From a virus: 64,000 bases of DNA. A program made the translations under genes and the position numbers. Below the pieces are notes generated by a model that was given only the letters and a program-made list of their open reading frames with translations, was not told where the DNA came from and made no database searches. Shown piece by piece: positions 21,983 to 29,130 of this stretch (its first letter is position 1; each line of letters opens with the position of its first letter). The DNA lies in the IMG/VR virus record IMGVR_UViG_3300044568_005111, positions 39,436-103,435 of that record. The stretch is one strand, 5' to 3'.

Positions 21983-22324
21983 TTATTTACGACGAATTGA
22001 CCAGCCACTTTGTGAAGCTCGTTCCTCCGCCTTTTCCTCTGCTGACATTGCGTTGTATTCTTCCCACTTGCTTTTCATCTCCTTAACCGCTTCCTTCATT
22101 GCCTTTTTAACTTCAGCAATTGTTTTGTATTTAGAGAGACCTGTTTTAAATCTGGATAATATATTAAGCTCATCTAATTCTTTTGCTAAATCCTGAATCT
22201 CGTCCTGGTCCTTTGTTGAAAGTTCTCGATATTGATCGCGTAAACGAGTACTACCTTGAGGTAGTGCATGATAGAATTTCGCCTCATTAATAAATTGACC
22301 AAAGTTTTTTACTACTTGTTTCAT
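21983..22324 (-). CDS. Capsid-targeted protein (113 aa)
   Basis: Starts MKQVVKNFGQFINE|AKF, a canonical capsid-targeting motif nearly identical to that of the neighbour at 22488. The mature part is Lys/Glu-rich and helical, ending in a basic tail (SGWSIRRK), and could bind DNA. Late-type AAATAAATAAAAAA at 22334. Confidence 0.78.
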   Translation of the reverse strand: MKQVVKNFGQFINEAKFYHALPQGSTRLRDQYRELSTKDQDEIQDLAKELDELNILSRFKTGLSKYKTIAEVKKAMKEAVKEMKSKWEEYNAMSAEEKAEERASQSGWSIRRK

Positions 22325-22333
22325 TGTTAAATT

Positions 22334-22349
22334 ATTTTTTTATTTATTT
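22334..22349 (-). promoter_or_regulatory. Late promoter-like motif
   Basis: AAATAAATAAAAAAAT on the minus strand. Confidence 0.45.
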
Positions 22350-22380
22350 CTATTATATGTATGTAGACCAGTCCAAGCGT

Positions 22381-22437
22381 GAGCATCTAGAGCAAGTTGA
22401 TAAATGACATACTAAAAAGTTATTTAGGTTATTTATA
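22381..22437 (-). pseudogene. Relic of an MSFINWG gene start with its late promoter
   Basis: On the minus strand, TATAAATAACCTAA is followed by the same leader as the 21420 gene, then ATG TCA TTT ATC AAC (M-S-F-I-N), then Leu-Leu-stop. About 35 nt match the real copy at 21400-21440. It looks like the stump of a deleted or recombined fifth family member. Confidence 0.7.
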
Positions 22438-22439
22438 CG

Positions 22440-22463
22440 AAAAAAGGCTCCATGAAAGGAGCC
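22440..22463 (-). terminator. Minus-strand intrinsic terminator
   Basis: GGCTCC/GGAGCC stem followed by T6 on the minus strand; ends the 22811-22488 gene. Confidence 0.75.
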
Positions 22464-22487
22464 TCTATCTAATTTAAAGATCTTGGA

Positions 22488-22811
22488 TTAGTAACGACTC
22501 TCACGTGAACGAAAGATCTCGTCCATGTCACTAGGATCGTCGTACTTGTAGCTGTCAGCCGTCTCTCTTTCCAGTGCCTCGATTTGATCTGCAGGTCCGT
22601 GAAGTGTAAAGAATGCCGGTTCGTTTGCATTGCCATTATTCTCTGTTTGGATATCCATGATAATACAGTCAGGCGCAGTCTTGGCGATAATCATTAGGTA
22701 TTCAGCCATCTCAGCTGCACCTATTCCCAATACCATCTCAAGGTGGATCTCCTTGTCAAAGCGTGACCCTTCATTTAAGAACTGACCAAAGTTTTTTACT
22801 TGAGTTTTCAT
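22488..22811 (-). CDS. Capsid-targeted protein (107 aa)
   Basis: Starts MKTQVKNFGQFLNE|GSR. The body resembles a small alpha/beta fold (HLEMVLGIGAAEMAEYLMIIAKTAPDCIIM) with an acidic C-terminus. No recognised family. A late promoter lies upstream at 22823 and a terminator follows. Confidence 0.76.
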   Translation of the reverse strand: MKTQVKNFGQFLNEGSRFDKEIHLEMVLGIGAAEMAEYLMIIAKTAPDCIIMDIQTENNGNANEPAFFTLHGPADQIEALERETADSYKYDDPSDMDEIFRSRESRY

Positions 22812-22822
22812 ATTATTCTACG

Positions 22823-22838
22823 TTTTTAGTTATTTATC
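22823..22838 (-). promoter_or_regulatory. Late promoter motif
   Basis: GATAAATAACTAAAAA on the minus strand, overlapping the end of the upstream 63-aa gene. Confidence 0.62.
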
Positions 22839-23021
22839 AAGGGGGAAATCCTCTGGGTGCTGCTGAACCCTCTCAACCATACGATCAAGCTCTTCGGAGA
22901 TCTCCTGTAAGAGAATATTATGAACGGCTACTCCCCGCTCTTCCCAGCTAATAAAACCCAATTCATGAAGCTGGTTAAGATCCTCCAGCCGGGTATCAAA
23001 TGTATCACTCCACTCCTTCAT
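22830..23021 (-). CDS. Small protein with LGMI-type module (63 aa)
   Basis: MKEWSDTFDTRLEDLNQLHELGFISWEERGV carries the module found after the targeting motif in the longer late proteins, but no targeting motif. The rest is a helical Glu-rich tail. It is preceded by a class (iii) promoter-like motif at 23029. Confidence 0.65.
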   Translation of the reverse strand: MKEWSDTFDTRLEDLNQLHELGFISWEERGVAVHNILLQEISEELDRMVERVQQHPEDFPLDK

Positions 23022-23023
23022 TA

Positions 23024-23042
23024 GATACTATTATACATAATA
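23024..23042 (-). promoter_or_regulatory. Class (iii) promoter-like motif
   Basis: TATGTATAATAGTATC on the minus strand, just upstream of the 63-aa gene. Confidence 0.4.
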
Positions 23043-23983
23043 GCCTGGAGCCAATTAAAAATTCCTGGGGGATTTTTTCCCGGTGGAGAGGGGACACTTA
23101 TCCAAGGGGGCGAGGTCACAAAACTCTTGGTACTCTATAATTATAAGGGGTACACGGGCAGGCATACACGGGGAGATACTTGGGGAGTATACCTGGGGGA
23201 GAGAAACAAGAAACCCTGAGTTAAACTAACCCAGGGTACCTTCTTACCTAAAACCTTTAATAAAAATGAAAAACAGAGGAATTCAAGCTCCGTTATATTG
23301 TTATTATACATAGAGTCTTGGCTGGATTAAAATAGGAGGAGGAAAAAAGGCCAGGAAAGGGCTCCTAGCCATGGGGGATTCTCGGGGCCCGGTGAGGGGA
23401 CGGATTTTCGGGGCCAGGGCGGCCTATAGTCACAAAATTTAACTCGAAATTGCTAGCTAGTCTATCTAGCCTATCTAGTCTATCCTGATAGGCGCTCGGC
23501 CAGGGGCTCCTGGGGGCCTGCCAGGCGGTAAAATGTACCCCTGGGGCTGTCTCCTGGCCGACTGGTCCATGCCTACTGGCCAGACCGGCTCCTGGAGCTG
23601 ATTCCTGCTAGTCTAGCCAGCTAGCTATCGAATAGTCCGGTCTCAGGCGCTCGGCCAGGCGCGGTTCTGGTTCCTAGCTAGGCGAATTATTAATCCAATA
23701 GCGTCTCTGGCTAGGCGAGCTTGACAGGTCTGCCGGTTGTGTCGGCTTGGCTTAATCCATTCGTGTCTCTGCTCGACTCTTGACCTGTGCTAAACCCTAA
23801 GCTAGACTGTTGCTTAGCGTCTCTGTTCGAAAAAGATCTATGCACTCGTGTCTCTAGTAATTTTTAGAGACCGCTTGATCTAGCACAGATCCTGGAAGAA
23901 AACGCTTCTTCTGCGGGTGCTAACACCTTTTCCGGTCTCCCGACTTTTATGCTTGGAAGATTGTCAGGGTTAATATAGATTGG

Positions 23984-23996
23984 TTATATTTACTAT
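23984..23996 (+). promoter_or_regulatory. Early promoter copy without a gene
   Basis: GATTGTCAGG then TTATATTTACTAT, but the AACTTAAAAAC leader and a gene are missing. Confidence 0.5.
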
Positions 23997-24099
23997 CAGG
24001 CTCGGTCCATGGGGAATGAGACTTTTTGCTAAGCTAAATACAACTTGTACTCTCTTGATATTTAATCTAGTAAACGCATTACCGATTGGAACTAATTGG

Positions 24100-24124
24100 T
24101 TATATTTACTATATAACTTAAAAC
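24100..24124 (+). promoter_or_regulatory. Early cassette promoter
   Basis: TTATATTTACTATATAACTT then AAAAC. Confidence 0.7.
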
Positions 24125-24132
24125 ATGAAAGT

Positions 24133-24312
24133 ATGACAACATCAGACATTAGAGCAGAGATCGTAGAGTTAATTAATTCAGGAATCTTAAACGTTCCTAA
24201 GATAGTAAAATACTTTCGTCAGTATCGACCTGAAGCGGATCTAGAGAAGGTCAAGGAAGAGGCAAAAGAATTAGTTGCGCAGGCGAGAGAAACTATTAAG
24301 CGTGGATATTAA
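24133..24312 (+). CDS. Small early protein (59 aa)
   Basis: MTTSDIRAEIVELINSG to AQARETIKRGY; helical, with a Lys/Glu-rich C-terminal half. The ATG at 24133 is chosen because it is in frame and directly follows the early promoter leader. No family is recognised. First cassette of the early array, closed by a terminator. Confidence 0.7.
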   Translation: MTTSDIRAEIVELINSGILNVPKIVKYFRQYRPEADLEKVKEEAKELVAQARETIKRGY

Positions 24313-24318
24313 GTTTAG

Positions 24319-24340
24319 AACCCGAGCAATCGGGTTTTTT
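24319..24340 (+). terminator. Intrinsic terminator
   Basis: AACCCGA-GCAA-TCGGGTT then T-run. The same hairpin sequence recurs at 29297 and, with a changed loop, at 34374. Confidence 0.85.
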
Positions 24341-24409
24341 AGTGCAGACTGGCCATGGGTCTCCAGCTTTTTATTATCCTAATTTCTACCGAGGTTAATA
24401 AAAAAGTAT

Positions 24410-24434
24410 TATATTTACTATATAACTTAATAAC
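24410..24434 (+). promoter_or_regulatory. Early cassette promoter
   Basis: TTATATTTACTATATAACTT, then AATAAC. Confidence 0.7.
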
Positions 24435-24441
24435 AAAGAAG

Positions 24442-24594
24442 ATGAAGATAGTATTATTGTTTATCGCAGTATGTGCAGGTGTATGGACATGGAATCATCC
24501 TTTCCCGCCGAGAGTAAACGACTTTAGCATAGCAGTTTTAGTAACGTTCGGCATTTACAGAGAATTGAGAAAATTAGTAGAAAACGAAAAATAG
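24442..24594 (+). CDS. Small membrane protein (50 aa)
   Basis: Starts MKIVLLFIAVCAGVWTW. A hydrophobic N-terminal segment and a second one (IAVLVTFGIYREL) suggest an inner-membrane peptide. The start follows the early promoter leader. No family recognised; it could alter the host envelope early in infection. Confidence 0.65.
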   Translation: MKIVLLFIAVCAGVWTWNHPFPPRVNDFSIAVLVTFGIYRELRKLVENEK

Positions 24595-24602
24595 AGTAAT
24601 AT

Positions 24603-24839
24603 ATGAAACGAGTAAGTAAGCGTATTGAGTTCGGGAATACCGCGTGTCATGGTCTATTACTACCAGTTAAATGGTTTTTAGATGAGGTAGAGGTAACCGA
24701 AATGGAATACTATGGTATTACACTCCAAACTACGATTGAGGATATAGGCAAGGAGCCTGCAGACATGTTGGACTATCAAGAGTGGCTGATGAAGAGGAGT
24801 CTAATTAGGCATAGAGACGGAGTAGACTTCTTATTTTAG
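24603..24839 (+). CDS. Small early protein (78 aa)
   Basis: MKRVSKRIEFGNTACHGLLLP; a mixed alpha/beta protein ending in a basic-acidic tail. 8 nt after the membrane peptide gene, so in the same transcript. A terminator follows at 24849. No family recognised. Confidence 0.68.
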   Translation: MKRVSKRIEFGNTACHGLLLPVKWFLDEVEVTEMEYYGITLQTTIEDIGKEPADMLDYQEWLMKRSLIRHRDGVDFLF

Positions 24840-24848
24840 GCGAGGTCA

Positions 24849-24876
24849 AGGCGAGCACAGCGGTTCGCCTTTTTCA
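24849..24876 (+). terminator. Intrinsic terminator
   Basis: AGGCGA/TCGCCT stem followed by T5. Confidence 0.75.
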
Positions 24877-24942
24877 TGCAGACAGGCGGAGTGTCTCCCG
24901 ACTTTTATTATTAGAAACGCATTACCGATTAGAATAGATTGG

Positions 24943-24967
24943 TTATATTTAACCATAACTTAAAAAC
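24943..24967 (+). promoter_or_regulatory. Early cassette promoter (variant)
   Basis: TTATATTTAACCATAACTT then AAAAAC. Confidence 0.68.
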
Positions 24968-25117
24968 ATGAAGATTATGAAAAGTTTATTAAATGTAGTA
25001 TTGCTTAGTGTTGGACTTATCCTAGTTGCTTTTGGAAATGATTGGGGATTATTAGGCATGGTGCCAGCCTTCTTTCAGATGTTAAAAGAGGATGTTAAAG
25101 AGGAGATAGAATTCTAG
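24968..25117 (+). CDS. Small membrane protein (49 aa)
   Basis: MKIMKSLLNVVLLSVGLILV opens a single strong membrane segment (about 6-22), followed by an amphipathic stretch and an acidic tail (EDVKEEIEF). The ATG directly abuts the early promoter leader. No family recognised. Confidence 0.65.
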   Translation: MKIMKSLLNVVLLSVGLILVAFGNDWGLLGMVPAFFQMLKEDVKEEIEF

Positions 25118-25119
25118 TC

Positions 25120-25272
25120 ATGGAAGTATTAAACCTGATTACCGTTGAGCTGGCTAGGCTCGCTCTTCGGCTCGTACCTGGGAGGGTAGAGACACGTGGA
25201 TACCTGTTGACTGTTCGTAAGTCGGAACATCGATGCCAAAGAGTCGCCTACAACCGGACACAGAAGAAATAA
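25120..25272 (+). CDS. Small basic protein (50 aa)
   Basis: Starts MEVLNLITVELARLALRL and ends RVAYNRTQKK. Strongly basic, with an amphipathic N-terminal helix. It begins 2 nt after the previous stop and ends just before a terminator, which supports it as the second gene of the cassette. No family recognised. Confidence 0.5.
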   Translation: MEVLNLITVELARLALRLVPGRVETRGYLLTVRKSEHRCQRVAYNRTQKK

Positions 25273-25274
25273 CG

Positions 25275-25302
25275 AAGGCGGGAAATTACTCCCGCCTTTT
25301 AT
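25275..25302 (+). terminator. Intrinsic terminator
   Basis: AAGGCGGG/CCCGCCTT with a T-run. It separates this cassette from the convergent minus-strand gene. Confidence 0.8.
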
Positions 25303-25327
25303 TGGTCTAGTATGTTCAGGTCTCTAC

Positions 25328-26059
25328 TTATGCAAGCAGTGTAATCGCGTAGTCAAGTCCGATAGAGACTGGCTGGATCTCATAGATCACGTGTGGAAGA
25401 ATAGTCATAGTGCTTAGGAAACCCGACTTATCTGTCCATGTAAATGGAATCGATCCTCCGTTGATTGCTGCTCCACGTGCTGGCGAGTAAAGGATAGCTG
25501 TAATTGGAGTGTCTCCCTTGGTCGGTACTTCAGGAGAAGAGAAGGTAATCCTAATACTTTCAAGTCCTAAAGCTCGAAAGAAGTCAGCTCGTAAATATAT
25601 TGTCTCTTCTGTAATCTTATCGATAAACTCGCTGAAGTCACCCTCAGTTACAGCCTTAATAATCTCCATTTCCCAATATTTCCTAATCTTGGCTAGTTTA
25701 GTATCGTCTCCACCTGCATCTTCAATAAACTTTTTAACAGTATCTGCATTGGGTACTAGATTCGATGCAACTGCTCTAACACTAAATAGCTCTGCTCGAG
25801 TCTGCATATCACTAAATCTTTGATATAGAGAAGCGCGTTTAGTCCTTTCGATAGGGAGAAATTCAATAGTCGTAGTTACACCATCCGTTTCTACTTCTTC
25901 TGATACAATATCTAGTGCATAGAAAGTCTCTTGAATCCAGTTGGAAGAAGGAGTAATATTTAACATAGGTTTAAGTCTTGTTGGAGTCTCCTCAGCAGTC
26001 AGTTGGGGATCAGCCGCTGCAATGGGTGAAGGTAATTGGTAAGCTCTAGTATATGGCAT
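25328..26059 (-). CDS. Hypothetical late protein (243 aa), probably virion-associated
   Basis: MPYTRAYQLPSPIAAADPQLT opens an extended Pro/Ala-rich segment, then a helical part (about 85-160), then a beta-rich Gly/Ser C-terminus (SPARGAAINGGSIPFTWTD). No recognised family. It has a late promoter (26070) and is the only late minus-strand gene inside the early plus-strand array, so it probably moved here. Confidence 0.65.
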   Translation of the reverse strand: MPYTRAYQLPSPIAAADPQLTAEETPTRLKPMLNITPSSNWIQETFYALDIVSEEVETDGVTTTIEFLPIERTKRASLYQRFSDMQTRAELFSVRAVASNLVPNADTVKKFIEDAGGDDTKLAKIRKYWEMEIIKAVTEGDFSEFIDKITEETIYLRADFFRALGLESIRITFSSPEVPTKGDTPITAILYSPARGAAINGGSIPFTWTDKSGFLSTMTILPHVIYEIQPVSIGLDYAITLLA

Positions 26060-26069
26060 TCAGTAATAA

Positions 26070-26085
26070 TTTTTTATTATTTATC
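26070..26085 (-). promoter_or_regulatory. Late promoter motif
   Basis: GATAAATAATAAAAAA on the minus strand, back to back with an early cassette promoter. Confidence 0.62.
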
Positions 26086-26155
26086 GGATCTAGTAGATCA
26101 ATCGGGTCTCCCGCTATTTTTATTTAGAAACGCATTACCGATTAGAGTAAATTGG

Positions 26156-26183
26156 TTATATTTACTATATAACTTAAAAACAA
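26156..26183 (+). promoter_or_regulatory. Early cassette promoter
   Basis: TTATATTTACTATATAACTT then AAAAACAA. Confidence 0.72.
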
Positions 26184-26189
26184 CGAGAT

Positions 26190-26333
26190 ATGAAAAGATT
26201 AGAGTTAATTACATTAAGAGCTATGCAAGGATTAACTATTACATTGGGAACAATGGTAGTAATTGCAATTGGTTACGCATTCATTCAGGTTGCAACTGGT
26301 AATATCCACAGTAGCGCAAGTTTCGAGTTTTAG
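26190..26333 (+). CDS. Small membrane protein (47 aa)
   Basis: MKRLELITLRAMQGLTITLG continues into a membrane segment (LTITLGTMVVIAIGYAFIQV) and a short polar tail. The ATG follows the early promoter leader by 7 nt; the longer ORF in another frame is a shadow. A terminator follows at 26364. No family recognised. Confidence 0.65.
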   Translation: MKRLELITLRAMQGLTITLGTMVVIAIGYAFIQVATGNIHSSASFEF

Positions 26334-26363
26334 CGACACCAATCTTCTTGGAAATAGATTACT

Positions 26364-26386
26364 GGCGGGCCTCAAAGCTCGCCTTT
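26364..26386 (+). terminator. Intrinsic terminator
   Basis: GGCGGGC/GCTCGCC with TTT. Confidence 0.65.
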
Positions 26387-26518
26387 CTTGTTTCCATTTA
26401 TTGTAGATAGGTGGAGCGTCTCCTATTTCTACCCACAAAAAAGATGTTACTAAAATTTAGTAACACCGATCTCTTGATAATTATTATTGGAAACGCATTA
26501 CCAGATTGTATAAATTGA

Positions 26519-26544
26519 TTATATTTACTTATAACTTAAAACAC
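26519..26544 (+). promoter_or_regulatory. Early cassette promoter
   Basis: TTATATTTACTTATAACTT then AAAACAC. Confidence 0.72.
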
Positions 26545-26550
26545 AAGACT

Positions 26551-26751
26551 ATGAATCAGATTATTAAAATGGCACTAGAAAATGTTGTACTTTGCAGAGG
26601 TACAAACACAGCGAGTGAATCTTATGATTACGCTAAGCGAATGGAGCGAGTAATTAAAGATAACCTTGTTGAGAGACTTAAAGAGATTGCCCTAAATCCT
26701 GGAACGGCATTGGAAGAACTTGATAATTTTATTACCCAACTAGAAAAATAA
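26551..26751 (+). CDS. Small early protein (66 aa)
   Basis: MNQIIKMALENVVLCRGT; helical throughout, acidic C-terminus. The start after the promoter leader is preferred over an upstream in-frame ATG that would lie before the transcript start. Co-transcribed with the next gene, 6 nt away. No family recognised. Confidence 0.68.
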   Translation: MNQIIKMALENVVLCRGTNTASESYDYAKRMERVIKDNLVERLKEIALNPGTALEELDNFITQLEK

Positions 26752-26757
26752 GAGGAG

Positions 26758-27063
26758 ATGATAAGAAAGAAGAGAGAACAGAAGGAACTAGTAATCGATC
26801 TTACTGGACCAGACGGAAATGTATTTGTGCTAATGGGATACGCTCGTACGCTGAGTCGTCAAATACGAGAGCTGTATGAGGACGAGATGACAACTAATCG
26901 TGAACATAATCAGATTCTACTAAAGCTAGGCATGGCAGATGCTAAAGCTTTTCCTGAAAACTTGGCTGATCGGATCATTGCAGAGATGACATCATCAGAC
27001 TACGAGAACGCGGTGGAAGTATTCGACCGATATTTTGGGAGCTTCGTGATATTGGACCGATAG
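26758..27063 (+). CDS. Early protein (101 aa)
   Basis: MIRKKREQKELVIDLTGPDG; an N-terminal basic strand, then helices. The middle (SRQIRELYEDEMTTNREHNQILLKLGMADA) is amphipathic. Preceded by GAGGAG, one of few Shine-Dalgarno-like sites here. The 3' UTR carries TTGTTTTAAGTT and a terminator. No family recognised. Confidence 0.68.
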   Translation: MIRKKREQKELVIDLTGPDGNVFVLMGYARTLSRQIRELYEDEMTTNREHNQILLKLGMADAKAFPENLADRIIAEMTSSDYENAVEVFDRYFGSFVILDR

Positions 27064-27070
27064 AAGGTGT

Positions 27071-27082
27071 TTGTTTTAAGTT
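27071..27082 (+). repeat. 3'-UTR repeat TTGTTTTAAGTT (copy 1)
   Basis: Complement of the promoter leader AACTTAAAACAA; see finding on UTR complementarity. Confidence 0.6.
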
Positions 27083-27090
27083 GGAGACTT

Positions 27091-27114
27091 GGGGTTGGCT
27101 TGTGCCAGCCCTTT
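27091..27114 (+). terminator. Intrinsic terminator
   Basis: GGGTTGGC-TTGT-GCCAGCCC then TTT. Confidence 0.75.
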
Positions 27115-27121
27115 GTTGTTT

Positions 27122-27131
27122 ACTCCGTAGT
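27122..27131 (+). repeat. ACTCCGTAGT 10-mer (copy 1)
   Basis: Leftmost copy. It is followed by ...TTTTAGATCAAG, shared with copies 2 and 3. Confidence 0.85.
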
Positions 27132-27317
27132 GACAGTTTTAGATCAAGACCTGATCGGGCTGTCTCTAGGAATTCTTGGAGACGGGCTAGCCTGCACAAT
27201 TGCTGTGTACATGACCTGTTGATGACAACTCTTTAAACGGTTGCAAACAACTTTTGTGTCTCCCGCATTTTATTACTTTTTATTTTCGAAAACGCATTAC
27301 CCATCCAAAGATTATAG

Positions 27318-27343
27318 TTATATTTACTTATAACTTAAAAACA
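27318..27343 (+). promoter_or_regulatory. Early cassette promoter
   Basis: TTATATTTACTTATAACTT then AAAAACA. Confidence 0.72.
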
Positions 27344-27349
27344 AAAGAT

Positions 27350-27562
27350 ATGAAAGCTAATGTAAAAGAATTAATGATGAATGCTAAAGAGGCCCTATCT
27401 AAAGGTAATCAAATGGTTGCAAGCGATCACTTAAATAAGGGAATAATCGTCCTCGCTCGATTAACACAAGAGGGAGTGGTAAATACCGAAGGTGCGTCAG
27501 TTGACCGATGGAAAGAGAGATTTTGGTTTGAGTTAGAAGTCAACGATCTCATCGAAGATTAG
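27350..27562 (+). CDS. Small early protein (70 aa)
   Basis: MKANVKELMMNAKEALSKGN; two or three helices, the second holding HLNKGIIVLARLTQEG. The start abuts the promoter leader. A terminator follows 20 nt after the stop. No family recognised. Confidence 0.68.
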   Translation: MKANVKELMMNAKEALSKGNQMVASDHLNKGIIVLARLTQEGVVNTEGASVDRWKERFWFELEVNDLIED

Positions 27563-27582
27563 AGACACTCAAGATCCTTCTA

Positions 27583-27606
27583 AACCCGGTTAATCCGGGT
27601 TTTTTT
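27583..27606 (+). terminator. Intrinsic terminator
   Basis: AACCCGG/CCGGGTT with T-run. Confidence 0.8.
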
Positions 27607-27654
27607 ATGGAACCTACCCTCGATTTGGAGTATATAATAAAAAGGAGACCCGCT

Positions 27655-27846
27655 ATGGAAGAACAAATCGAACGTACCCTAGACCAATATTACGACTGGA
27701 ACAGACCCGAGATAAAAGATCTGCAGATACTTGAAGAGTCTCCTGACTTGGGAATCCTGTGTATCCGATGGAGACACCGTGACAAGACCATTACAGTAAA
27801 GTCGATATTACAAGATACTACACTATTATTAACTGTGTTGAGATGA
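27655..27846 (+). CDS. Small early protein (63 aa)
   Basis: MEEQIERTLDQYYDWNRPE; an acidic helix and a beta-rich C-terminal half (GILCIRWRHRDKTITVKSIL). The ATG at 27655 is preferred because the upstream in-frame ATG (27607) lies in the terminator T-run. AAAGGAG is just upstream. The stop overlaps the next start by 4 nt. Confidence 0.6.
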   Translation: MEEQIERTLDQYYDWNRPEIKDLQILEESPDLGILCIRWRHRDKTITVKSILQDTTLLLTVLR

Positions 27847-28142
27847 TGAAGAAACCTTTTAGAGAATGGGCACGCGATCTAGAAGTGGAGATAATATTGG
27901 ACCGTGATGGAATCAATTTCTTCCAATGGACTCTCGAAGACGAGTACGAGTCTAGACTGAGTGAAGCTCTGGAATATTTCAGTCAGCGCCCCGACTACTT
28001 GAGACAAGAGTGTCAGGAACATCTAATCGAATTAGACCACTTAGAGACTCGCTTTGTCGAGATCGAAGAGTACGAGAAATGTGCCGCCATCCGAGACTTA
28101 CGTATCGATCTCCAATCTAGATATAAGGAATTCTTGGATTAG
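27843..28142 (+). CDS. Early protein with C-terminal UVR-like motif (99 aa)
   Basis: The C-terminus holds EIEEYEKCAAIRDLRIDL, a UVR motif (E.Y..CA..RD) like that linking UvrB and UvrC and seen in other adaptor proteins. Two other proteins here, at 37615 and 39290, carry the same motif. The N-terminal part (MMKKPFREWARDLEVEI) is unrecognised. Role: probably protein-protein contact. Overlaps the upstream gene by 4 nt. Confidence 0.7.
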   Translation: MMKKPFREWARDLEVEIILDRDGINFFQWTLEDEYESRLSEALEYFSQRPDYLRQECQEHLIELDHLETRFVEIEEYEKCAAIRDLRIDLQSRYKEFLD

Positions 28143-28224
28143 CAAGTATCCAAACGTCTCTTGACAAATCTGAAATTATTTAGAAAAAAAGTGTTAAAAA
28201 GTTTTTCCCGTTAAAATAAAATAG

Positions 28225-28250
28225 TTATATTTACTTATAACTTAAAAACA
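28225..28250 (+). promoter_or_regulatory. Early cassette promoter
   Basis: TTATATTTACTTATAACTT then AAAAACA. Confidence 0.72.
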
Positions 28251-28258
28251 AGCACAAC

Positions 28259-28480
28259 ATGAAAAACAAACTAGATATTAAAAGTGATGCTGCTGACATA
28301 GTAGAGATGACTCGACCTTATCTTGAGATCCCTACCAGCATGATTATAACTATTAAAAAGAATCTTAACTCACTTCTTAAAGAGGAGGCAGAGGGCGACC
28401 CAATGGCGATCGCTGCTATTCGTGCCGCATGGCATATGGAGATATTTGATGCGGATGTTGAACTTGTAAAAAGAAATTAA
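28259..28480 (+). CDS. Small early protein (73 aa)
   Basis: MKNKLDIKSDAADIVEMTRP; an all-helical acidic protein. The start follows the leader. Three tiny genes follow in the same transcript. No family recognised. Confidence 0.68.
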   Translation: MKNKLDIKSDAADIVEMTRPYLEIPTSMIITIKKNLNSLLKEEAEGDPMAIAAIRAAWHMEIFDADVELVKRN

Positions 28481-28481
28481 G

Positions 28482-28589
28482 ATGTATAGAAGAAAAAGAG
28501 CAATACTGAAGGACTACGTCTCCTTAATTGTAAAGAGACGTGCACAGTACAGAACAATCCAGACTGTTAACAATGAAGAAGGTTGTTAG
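28482..28589 (+). CDS. Tiny basic protein (35 aa)
   Basis: MYRRKRAILKDYVSLIVKRR then AQYRTIQTVNNEEGC. Very basic; its ATG is 1 nt after the previous stop, and its end overlaps the next start. Operon position supports it, but its length makes it uncertain. Confidence 0.45.
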   Translation: MYRRKRAILKDYVSLIVKRRAQYRTIQTVNNEEGC

Positions 28590-28734
28590 AGACCCGCACA
28601 AGATCAGGCTCACAGCTAGTCGCGAGTCGCAGAAGAGTCAAGGATTCTTCGATGGTAGATTCGTAGCGAGAGCAGAGGAGTCGAAGAAGAGTTATAAACG
28701 TAAACCCAAACACCCAAACGGAGATGAGGACTAA
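28573..28734 (+). CDS. Small basic protein (53 aa)
   Basis: MKKVVRDPHKIRLTASRESQ; Lys/Arg/Ser-rich, ending in KRKPKHPNGDED. Probably disordered and nucleic-acid binding. Overlaps both neighbours by a few bases, indicating coupled translation. Confidence 0.58.
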   Translation: MKKVVRDPHKIRLTASRESQKSQGFFDGRFVARAEESKKSYKRKPKHPNGDED

Positions 28735-28954
28735 AGAGTTATTTGCAGAAGACCTAGGTAATGGTAAGACGAGAGTATTTGGACCGTGTGTCTTTACTGG
28801 AGAAGAATACAGTTGTGAAGTACCTACGCAAGGTCTCGAGAGACACCTAGCAGGGGAGCATGCACAGACCGCAATGCCGTCGGTTAGCGCCGATGACAGA
28901 GAGTTCCTGATCTCGGGAATCTCGCCAGCTGGCTGGAAAAAAACTTTCGGCTAG
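28724..28954 (+). CDS. Small early protein (76 aa)
   Basis: MRTKELFAEDLGNGKTRVFG, then CVFTGEEYSCEVP and QGLERHLAGEHAQ. It resembles a small two-Cys phage protein but no family is recognised. Overlaps the upstream gene by 11 nt. Confidence 0.65.
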   Translation: MRTKELFAEDLGNGKTRVFGPCVFTGEEYSCEVPTQGLERHLAGEHAQTAMPSVSADDREFLISGISPAGWKKTFG

Positions 28955-29008
28955 TCAAGTTTTTAAGTTATCGAAGAAGGGGAGCTCGCAAGGCTCCCTT
29001 TCCGGTTT

Positions 29009-29018
29009 ACTCCGTAGT
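29009..29018 (+). repeat. ACTCCGTAGT 10-mer (copy 2)
   Basis: Intergenic, within CCGGTTTACTCCGTAGT. Confidence 0.85.
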
Positions 29019-29098
29019 GGCTATTTTAGATCAAGACCCGATCAAGGTGTCTCTAGTCTTTTATTACCCAGTATTCTACCAGTGTATAATAAAAATTA

Positions 29099-29123
29099 TT
29101 ATATTTACTTATAACTTAAAACT
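29099..29123 (+). promoter_or_regulatory. Early cassette promoter
   Basis: TTATATTTACTTATAACTT then AAAAC. Confidence 0.72.
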
Positions 29124-29130
29124 AAAGAGT

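Larger units (their letters stand above)
23022..24132. other. GC-rich non-coding region at the strand switch; possible replication origin
   Basis: No convincing ORF in about 1.1 kb. Minus-strand genes leave to the left and plus-strand genes to the right. It is more GC-rich than the flanks and full of short repeats: GGCGCTCGGCCAGG twice (near 23490 and 23645), CTATCTAG/CTAGTCTATC tandem repeats near 23460, CTAG-rich palindromes, GTCTCT at least four times, and hairpins such as CCTGAGTTA/TAACCCAGG and GTCTCTA/TTAGAGAC (23853-23872). The right end holds a gene-less early promoter copy. Origin or large regulatory hub; inferred. Confidence 0.5.

Noticed and set aside
23022-24132. Genes in the GC-rich region
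   Set aside because: No ORF has a promoter leader or a credible protein pattern.
26036-26302. 88-codon ORF overlapping the early promoter
   Set aside because: It spans a late and an early promoter; the 47-aa membrane protein in another frame starts right after the promoter and is the better gene.
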